A stretch of DNA of 64,000 bases from Lineus longissimus (taxonomy: Eukaryota > Nemertea > Pilidiophora > Heteronemertea > Lineidae): the NCBI RefSeq assembly GCF_910592395.1, contig NC_088315.1, positions 10,602,501 through 10,666,500 on the forward strand, written 5' to 3'. Of the stretch, positions 63,876-64,000 are shown one piece after another. Below the pieces are notes generated by a model. The model had not been told where the DNA came from, did not search any database, and was given only the letters and a program-made list of their open reading frames with translations. The position numbers and the translations under genes were made by a program. Numbering within the stretch: the first letter of the stretch is position 1; each line of letters starts with the position of its first letter.

Positions 63876-64000
63876 AGTGAAGTATTTATTTACGAGCCAC
63901 ACAATATGTTAATTTCTGGTGTTACCAATTGTGGTAAGACATATTTTGCCCTTGACCTCTTAGAAAAGGAGTATCGGCACAAGTTCCAGAACATAGTCAT
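63873..64000 (+). CDS. ATP: Polinton packaging ATPase (FtsK/A32-like), 5' part only
   Basis: Open from ATG to the window end. The first 42 codons carry a Walker A motif (MLISGVTNCGKTYFALDLL), typical of the FtsK/HerA-type genome-packaging ATPase (A32-like) of Polintons, which would pump DNA into particles. The rest lies outside the window. Position beside the integrase fits the element. Confidence 0.75.
   Translation, partial: MSEVFIYEPHNMLISGVTNCGKTYFALDLLEKEYRHKFQNIV

Larger units (their letters stand above)
49945..64000. mobile_element. Polinton/Maverick element (right end outside the window)
   Basis: Compact genes on both strands over 14 kb, including protein-primed DNA polymerase B, DDE integrase with chromodomain, the start of a packaging ATPase, an HNH-like nuclease and candidate virion proteins. 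This set defines Polinton/Maverick elements. The left terminal inverted repeat was not located (no partner in the window). The cysteine protease was not found and may lie beyond 64000. The copy carries a stop codon, a frameshift and a deletion in the polymerase and probable frameshifts near 53410 and 55980. Many genes contain the palindromic modules described separately. Confidence 0.9.

Noticed and set aside
1-64000. tRNA or rRNA genes
   Set aside because: I looked for B-box-like GGTTCGANTCC and rRNA-like stretches and found none convincing; a covariance-model scan would settle it.

Overview
The window looks like nuclear DNA of an invertebrate metazoan, probably a marine one. The reasons are long AT-rich non-coding stretches, microsatellites, many decayed transposable elements of animal type (BEL/Pao and Gypsy LTR retrotransposons, APE-type LINEs, PIF/Harbinger, a pogo remnant, a Polinton/Maverick) and no prokaryotic gene organisation. 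I cannot name the species. The Gmr1-like Gypsy (gag-protease followed directly by integrase) is best known to me from deuterostomes, which is only a weak hint.

Positions 1-16400 are a pile-up of nested retroelements. A LINE lies on the minus strand at 1-1752 (decayed ORF1, start of ORF2). Next is a BEL/Pao element (LTRs at 1930-2454 and 7125-7578) whose 3' LTR is interrupted by a Gypsy LTR element starting at 7579. The Gypsy internal region ends abruptly at about 11980 against a second, plus-strand LINE (11983-15096). The first bases of the window are the inverted copy of the start of that LINE. A foldback-like element with minisatellite inverted arms follows at 15388-16400.

Positions 16700-45100 are a three-copy tandem segmental duplication with units of about 8.2-10.4 kb. 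Each unit carries a PAN/apple-like exon, an uncharacterised 311-codon gene (A), a short conserved minus-strand ORF and an uncharacterised 336-codon gene (B). Only the middle unit keeps A and B both intact. Unit 1 has the empty site of a Harbinger element that sits in units 2 and 3, which orders the events: old duplication, Harbinger insertion, then a recent tandem duplication with one breakpoint at the Harbinger terminus.

Positions 45140-49900 hold a 166-bp tandem duplication, pogo-like transposase debris ending in a (GAT/GGT)n microsatellite, and several hairpin repeats.

Positions 49945-64000 are most of a Polinton/Maverick, a virus-like DNA transposon. It has protein-primed family B DNA polymerase (disrupted), a retroviral-type integrase with chromodomain, the start of an FtsK/A32-type packaging ATPase, an HNH-like nuclease, membrane and coiled-coil proteins and several unassigned candidate virion proteins. 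Some start codons sit in TAAATG, and the integrase and ATPase start head to head 4 bp apart.

The most unusual feature is a repeat system confined, in this window, to the Polinton. It is built from 11-bp palindromes GRRC-NNN-GYYC spaced alternately 3 and 5 bp (30-bp period, 60-bp higher-order unit). These modules occur singly or in arrays in intergenic DNA and, in either orientation, in frame inside polymerase, integrase, HNH protein and several other genes. They resemble in-frame palindromic elements known from Rickettsia, but I know of no description in Polintons.
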